A DNA stretch of 64,000 nucleotides from Bordetella genomosp. 11. Its GTDB lineage: Bacteria; Pseudomonadota; Gammaproteobacteria; Burkholderiales; Burkholderiaceae_B. Shown here piece by piece: positions 59,707 through 64,000 of this stretch. Each line of letters starts with the position of its first letter. Within the stretch, counting starts at the first letter, position 1. Position numbers and translations under genes: made by a program. The notes beneath the pieces were generated by a model, which had not been told where the DNA came from, did not search any database, and saw only the letters and a list, made by a program, of their open reading frames with translations. The stretch covers positions 620,001 to 684,000 of the forward strand of contig NZ_NEVS01000004.1 in NCBI RefSeq assembly GCF_002261215.1. Reading direction: 5' to 3'.

Positions 59707-59763
59707 GTCAGTTCGCTATGCTGCCAGAGGGGGGATCATGTTGAATTATGGAGCCAGGTCGCT

Positions 59764-60732
59764 TCAGGGCAAGGTCGGCGGCGCATCGCGGTGGCGCGAG
59801 AGCAACACTCGCTCGAAATGCCGCGGATCGTGCGGCTTCAATGTCTGGGCAGGCCTGGGCAGGTAAAAGTCATACAGGCGGGACAGCCAAAAGCGCAAGG
59901 CGGCGGCCCGCAGCATGGCTGGCCATGCCTGCCTTTCCTCGTCGGTGAAGGGACGTTCCGCGGCATAGGCCTGTAACCAGCTTTGGGCCAGTTCCGGGAC
60001 AATCTGGCCGGTTTCGCGCACGATGCACCAGTCGTTGATGCTGACCGCAACGTCGAAAAGCCAGGTGTCGCAGCCCGCAAAATAGAAGTCGATGAACCCT
60101 CCCATGAGGGGGCTTTCGAAGGTACCGGCGAACAGCACGTTGTCCCGGAACAGATCGCAATGCGCCGGCCCGCTGGGCAATGCCTGCCACGCCGGGTTGG
60201 CCGCCGCCGCGATCTGCTCGTCCAGGGTTTTCTGCAGCAGGTCCTGCTGCGCGGCGTCGAGAAAGGGACGTACCTTGGGCGCGGTTTCGCGCCACCAGGG
60301 CAGGCCGCGCAGGTTGGGCTGGCGCAGCGGCAGGTCGCGCGCGGCGATGTGGGCGCGCGCCAGCGTGCGGCCCGTCAGCGCGCAGTGCAGGGGACCCGGT
60401 GCCGGTTCGTAGCCGCCGGGCAGTCGCGTGACGATGGCGCAGGGCTTGCCATGCATGTCCACGATGCGGGCGCCGTCGCGACGCGTCTGCGGCTGGGGTA
60501 CGGGCACGCCGCGTTCGGCCAACTGGTGCATCAGCTCGATATAGAACGGCAACTGTTCCCGCGTCAGCACTTCGAATACCGTCAACACATACTCGCCGGC
60601 CGTGGTGGTCAGGAAATAATTCGTGTTTTCGATGCCGGCCGTGATGCCCTGGAGGGATACGAGTTCACCCAGGTCGAACTGCGTCAGCAGGGTGCGGGCA
60701 TCGTCGTCGGTGACGGTTGTGAATACGGCCAT
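59764..60732 (-). CDS. thrB: Homoserine kinase, type II
   Basis: 322 residues from ATG 60732 (an upstream ATG adds residues without a ribosome site). Aminoglycoside-phosphotransferase fold: ITAGIENTNYFLTTTAGEYV at the N-terminus, the catalytic GPAHCDLFRDNVLF (about 191-204) and GGFIDFYFAGCDTWLFDVAV with the metal-binding Asp. It phosphorylates homoserine to O-phosphohomoserine for threonine synthesis, using the ThrB2-type enzyme common in beta- and gammaproteobacteria rather than GHMP kinase. Confidence 0.93.
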   Translation of the reverse strand: MAVFTTVTDDDARTLLTQFDLGELVSLQGITAGIENTNYFLTTTAGEYVLTVFEVLTREQLPFYIELMHQLAERGVPVPQPQTRRDGARIVDMHGKPCAIVTRLPGGYEPAPGPLHCALTGRTLARAHIAARDLPLRQPNLRGLPWWRETAPKVRPFLDAAQQDLLQKTLDEQIAAAANPAWQALPSGPAHCDLFRDNVLFAGTFESPLMGGFIDFYFAGCDTWLFDVAVSINDWCIVRETGQIVPELAQSWLQAYAAERPFTDEERQAWPAMLRAAALRFWLSRLYDFYLPRPAQTLKPHDPRHFERVLLSRHRDAPPTLP

Positions 60733-60828
60733 GTGGATACGGCAAAGGTTGTCGGGCATCGGGCGTCCGCGCCGGGCGGCGGCGCAATTTTAGACTACCC
60801 CGGGCCTCTGCCCGGCAGAGCGGCTAAA

Positions 60829-61866
60829 ATGGCCGCTATTCCTCCACTTGGTTCCCTGGCCGTGCTTCCCTCCGATTGGCGCCTGTGCGTCGCGCCCATG
60901 ATCGATGTTACCGATCGCCATTGCCGTTTCTTCCATCGGCTGCTGGCGCCGCACGCACGGCTGTACACCGAGATGATCACCACGGGGGCATTGCTGCACG
61001 GCGACGTTGCGCGCCATCTGGATTTCGATACGGTGGAGCACCCCGTGGCCCTGCAACTGGGCGGAAGCGAGCCGGATGCGCTGGCGCAAGCGGCCCGCCT
61101 GGGCGAGCGTTGGGGCTACGATGAAATCAACCTGAACTGCGGCTGTCCTTCCGAACGGGTGCAGCGTGGCGCGTTCGGGGCATGCCTGATGGCCGAGCCG
61201 GACCTCGTGGCCGATTGCGTCAAGGCAATGCGGGATGCGGTCGACGTCCCGGTCACGGTCAAGCATCGGCTGGGGCTGGACTACGACGAGTCATATGCAT
61301 TCGTTCGCGATTTCGTGGGCAAGCTTTATGACGCCGGCTGCCGTGTCTTCATCGTGCACGCGCGCAATGCCGTATTGAAGGGCCTGTCACCGAAGGACAA
61401 TCGCGAAATCCCGCCTTTGCGCTATGACGCGGCCGCCATGCTGAAACGTGACTTTCCCGATTGCGTGGTGGTGCTGAATGGCGGACTGGGCGATGCCGGA
61501 GCCGCCGAGCAGGCCGCGCGGCAATTCGACGGCGTGATGCTGGGACGCGCGGCCTGGCACACGCCGCGGGTTCTTTCTGAACTGTCGCTGCGCTTCTGGC
61601 CCTCCACGCGCCTGCCGGGCGATGCGCAGGTGGTCGATGCAATGATGGACTATGCCACCCGGGCGGTCGCCCGCGGCGTGCCGCTGCGAGTCATCGTGCG
61701 CCCCTTGCTTGGCCTGGTCAACGGGCAGGCAGGCGCCCGCCGGTGGCGCCGCATGCTATCGGATGCGGCGGCCTTGAAGTCCGACGACCCAGGGCTGATC
61801 TACGAAGCGTGGCGCAGCGTGCACCATCCTGCCGCTCGACACGCTGAAGCCGTGGAGCTGGACTAG
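60829..61866 (+). CDS. dusA: tRNA-dihydrouridine synthase A
   Basis: 345 residues from ATG 60829. FMN-binding TIM barrel: CVAPMIDVTDRHCRFFHRLL near residue 20, YTEMITTGALLHGD, the catalytic Cys in EINLNCGCPSERVQRGAFGA (about 98-117) and VFIVHARNAVLKGLSPKDNR. It reduces uridine 20/20a in the D-loop of tRNAs. Some prophages integrate in dusA, but this copy is intact. A GTG at 60865 is an alternative start. Confidence 0.95.
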   Translation: MAAIPPLGSLAVLPSDWRLCVAPMIDVTDRHCRFFHRLLAPHARLYTEMITTGALLHGDVARHLDFDTVEHPVALQLGGSEPDALAQAARLGERWGYDEINLNCGCPSERVQRGAFGACLMAEPDLVADCVKAMRDAVDVPVTVKHRLGLDYDESYAFVRDFVGKLYDAGCRVFIVHARNAVLKGLSPKDNREIPPLRYDAAAMLKRDFPDCVVVLNGGLGDAGAAEQAARQFDGVMLGRAAWHTPRVLSELSLRFWPSTRLPGDAQVVDAMMDYATRAVARGVPLRVIVRPLLGLVNGQAGARRWRRMLSDAAALKSDDPGLIYEAWRSVHHPAARHAEAVELD

Positions 61867-62031
61867 GCCCTGTTGGCGCCGGAAGGCGCGGCAAAGGGCG
61901 GGAAGGCGTTGAAAGGCGCCGGAAAATTCCGCCATCCGTTTCACAGCTCGATACAGACAGTGGCAGGCGCCTGCAGGGCACCTGGCCCGTATCGACCGGG
62001 GCCAGGGGTGTCCCCGCGCCCCCGCCTGTAC

Positions 62032-62499
62032 TTACATTTCCTTGGAGGAGGCGCCTTCCTCGTCCATCGGCCAGTCGCGGATGTACGCCTTCAACATGTT
62101 GTTTTCAAAACGCTGGGCGTTCACAATGGCCTGCGCCATATCGTAGAACGAGATCACGCCCATCAGCACTTTGCCGTCCATCACCGGGATATAGCGCGCA
62201 TGCTTTTCCAGCATCAGGCGCTGCACTTCTTCCGCGCTGGTATTGGGCGTCACGCTGACCGGCGCGTCGTCCATGATGGCGCGGATCGTTGTGTTGCCCA
62301 GCGTGCCATTGTTGCGGCTCAGGTGCTGGATGATTTCACGGAACGTCAGCATGCCGACCAACATGCTCGATTCCATGATGACGAGTGAGCCGATGTCCTG
62401 TATGCCCATGGTTTCCACCGCCTTGATGACGGGGGTGTCCGGCGTGGCCGTATAGAGCGTGTCGCCCTTGACCCGAAGAATTTCGCTGACCTTCAACAT
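62032..62499 (-). CDS. CBS-domain pair protein
   Basis: 155 residues from ATG 62499 with GGAGG 6 bases upstream. Two CBS motifs: LYTATPDTPVIKAVETMGIQ with GMLTFREIIQHL (about 16-60), and SVTPNTSAEEVQRLMLEKHA with GVISFYDMAQAI (about 80-130). Free-standing CBS pairs bind adenylates and regulate partner proteins; the partner is unknown. Intact and not coupled to a neighbour. Confidence 0.92.
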   Translation of the reverse strand: MLKVSEILRVKGDTLYTATPDTPVIKAVETMGIQDIGSLVIMESSMLVGMLTFREIIQHLSRNNGTLGNTTIRAIMDDAPVSVTPNTSAEEVQRLMLEKHARYIPVMDGKVLMGVISFYDMAQAIVNAQRFENNMLKAYIRDWPMDEEGASSKEM

Positions 62500-62528
62500 G
62501 ATGATCCTCCATGGGCGCACGCCCAGTC

Positions 62529-63839
62529 TTATTTTTTGACGGCTTCGATCTTCAGGATGTCAGCCGAGCCATTGCCGGTATTTTGCGCTTCCTGCATGAG
62601 ATCTTCCAGCGTTGGCGCGACTTCGGTGGTGAGAATGGCACGGGCGACCCGCAGGATTTCAGGCGCTTCCCGCAATCGCCGCTGGTTCCGATCCAGGAGG
62701 AAACGGTCGAAAAGAGGGGGCAGCGCCGCGCGGCGGGGATCGCAGGCAAGGATCCAGCGCTGTTCCTGGGTACGCACCACCATGCCCAGGTCGGACAGGG
62801 CTTCGAGCACCGCATTCAGTTCGTCGTGATGAAGATGCAGGTCGACAGCAAGGTGGCTGGCGCTGCGGCCGGGCGGATTGCTGCCCATATTGCGGTACAG
62901 GCAGCGCAGTACCTCCACGGCGTCCACGAAGGCGGCCCCGGTTTCGCGGTTGATGTCCCAGCGGCCGACCCGGATCATGGGCAGGCTGGCCGCGACGGTA
63001 GCGCCGAACAGGACGGCCAGCCAGGATAGATAGATCCATAGCAGGAAGATCGGCAACGTGGCGAAGGTGCCGTAAATGACGGTATAGGTCGGGAATCGCG
63101 TCAGGTAATAGGCGAACGCCGCCTTCATCAGCTCCAGCACGATGGCGGTGCCGAAGCCGCCGGCCAGCGCGTCCATCCAGAAGACATGGCGGTTCGGCAC
63201 CACGATGAACAGTGCCGCGAAGCCCAGGCCGGTCAGCAAAAGGGGCAGGAAGGACACCGCCAGGCCGATGATGTCGGGGACTTCGCGCACCAGCCCCAGG
63301 GATTCCCGCGCCAGGAAGGACGTGCCCCATAGGCTGGCGCCGGCGACGACCGGCCCCAGTGTCAGGACCGCCCAGTACATCAGCGCCCGCTGCGACAGCG
63401 GCCGTTGCCGCGTAACGTGCCAAATGTCGTTGAAGGTCTTGTCGATCGTCATGATCAGCAGGATCGACGTCACCAGCAGCAGGCCGCCGCCTATCGCCGT
63501 CAGGCGGCTGGCCTGGCGCGCGAACTGGTTCAGGTAATTCATGATGTTGTCCGACACCGCCGGCGGCATCAGGCTGTGCGTGAGGAAGTCCTCCAGCGCG
63601 ATGCGGAATTCCTGGAACACCGGAAAGGCCGTGAACAGCGAAAGCACCACGGCCAGCATGGGAACGATTGCCAGCACGGTGGTAAACGTCAGGCTGGAGG
63701 CCACCTGCAGCAGCTGCTCCTCACCCGCGCGTTGCGAGGCAAAGCGCAAGACCTTCACCACCCGGCTTGCCCATGAGGCGCGGTGGTTCTGGGATTCGGG
63801 CGCCGAGTCCGCGGCGGCCGTATCGACGGGCGGTTTCAT
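62529..63839 (-). CDS. YihY/BrkB family inner-membrane protein
   Basis: 436 residues. About six membrane spans within residues 45-290 and the family motifs LLQVASSLTFTTVLAIVPML, KTFNDIWHV, and FWMDALAGGFGTAIVLELMK, then LWIYLSWLAVLFGATVAASL. The C-terminal 140 residues are a cytoplasmic winged-helix-like region (HHDELNAVLEALSDLGMVVR). The family was once called RNase BN, but the nuclease activity belongs to another protein; the role is unsettled. Confidence 0.92.
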   Translation of the reverse strand: MKPPVDTAAADSAPESQNHRASWASRVVKVLRFASQRAGEEQLLQVASSLTFTTVLAIVPMLAVVLSLFTAFPVFQEFRIALEDFLTHSLMPPAVSDNIMNYLNQFARQASRLTAIGGGLLLVTSILLIMTIDKTFNDIWHVTRQRPLSQRALMYWAVLTLGPVVAGASLWGTSFLARESLGLVREVPDIIGLAVSFLPLLLTGLGFAALFIVVPNRHVFWMDALAGGFGTAIVLELMKAAFAYYLTRFPTYTVIYGTFATLPIFLLWIYLSWLAVLFGATVAASLPMIRVGRWDINRETGAAFVDAVEVLRCLYRNMGSNPPGRSASHLAVDLHLHHDELNAVLEALSDLGMVVRTQEQRWILACDPRRAALPPLFDRFLLDRNQRRLREAPEILRVARAILTTEVAPTLEDLMQEAQNTGNGSADILKIEAVKK

Positions 63840-63856
63840 GCGGCGATAATAGCAGT

Positions 63857-64000
63857 ATGGATATTGAACTCAACCGTAACCTTCGCCTGACTTGCGTCGC
63901 GACGCTGCTGTGCCTGACGCTGCTGTGCGTATTGTGGGAAACCGTGCTGGCGCCGGTGCGGCCAGGGGGCTCCTGGCTCTTCCTGAAGGCATTGCCGCTG
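63857..64000 (+). CDS. DUF2069 membrane protein, N-terminal part (runs off the window)
   Basis: 48 codons from ATG 63857 to the end of the window. Starts MDIELNRNLRLTCVATLLCL and LTLLCVLWETVLAPVRPGGS, the DUF2069 N-terminal membrane segment with its conserved Trp-Glu. Divergent from the YihY-family gene with a gap of 17 bases. Confidence 0.75.
   Translation, partial: MDIELNRNLRLTCVATLLCLTLLCVLWETVLAPVRPGGSWLFLKALPL

Noticed and set aside
59983..61866. Open frame of 627 codons that includes dusA
   Set aside because: Its first 280 codons are the antisense shadow of thrB; DusA itself begins at 60829 where the family sequence starts.

Overview
The window is high-GC chromosomal DNA of a betaproteobacterium. 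The hemX-hemY-ppa order, an entericidin gene, a type II homoserine kinase and DusA point to the Alcaligenaceae (Bordetella/Achromobacter group); this placement rests on gene content and general knowledge, not on a search. A complete prophage of about 45.5 kb (5275-50769) sits in the middle of a Tad (type IVb, Flp) pilus gene cluster.

Left flank (1-5286): the end of hemX, hemY, ppa, a fumarylacetoacetate-hydrolase-family gene and an entericidin lipoprotein gene. A Flp-pilin-like gene and the 5' part of a TadG-like gene follow. The TadG-like gene is cut by the prophage and resumes in the same frame at 50770. Both junctions carry the same 12-bp core (CTACTACCGTGA), so clean excision would restore an open frame of 490 codons.

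Prophage: from attL, a tightly overlapped minus-strand operon runs from 16458 back to 5367. It holds an AlpA/excisionase gene, small metal-binding proteins, a Dam-like methylase, a lambda-Exo-like nuclease, a RecT-like annealing protein and many small genes. A lambda-like immunity region follows: a minus-strand repressor operon, operators of the form TAGCNNNGCTA (two at the left promoter, three at the right), and a plus-strand set of Cro-like, CII-like, Ref-like nuclease, O-like initiator with seven iterons, P-like loader, RuvC-like resolvase and a possible Q antiterminator. The late region (24842-45642) encodes terminase, DUF1073 portal, capsid, DUF3383 tail sheath, tube, tail chaperones with a -1 frameshift signal, tape measure and a gpJ/gp25/spike baseplate, so the particle should have a contractile tail. 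An HNH endonuclease gene lies within the tail operon, and an AT-richer phytanoyl-CoA-dioxygenase-family gene lies antisense after the tail fibre genes. Lysis genes and a tyrosine integrase close the element. In the circular phage genome int and the AlpA gene face attP from both sides, and GGGTACAA repeats flank the core on both arms.

Right flank (50770-64000): the 3' part of the TadG-like gene, a TadE-like gene, an unrecognised exported protein, CpaB/RcpC, the CpaC/RcpA secretin, an FHA-TadA ATPase fusion, TadB and TadC, then a DUF192 gene with an abnormal 3' end. Next come a BPSS1780-like membrane protein, thrB, dusA, a CBS-domain protein, a YihY/BrkB-family membrane protein and the start of a DUF2069 gene. 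The prophage therefore separates the pilin and the start of the TadG-like gene from the rest of the pilus assembly genes.
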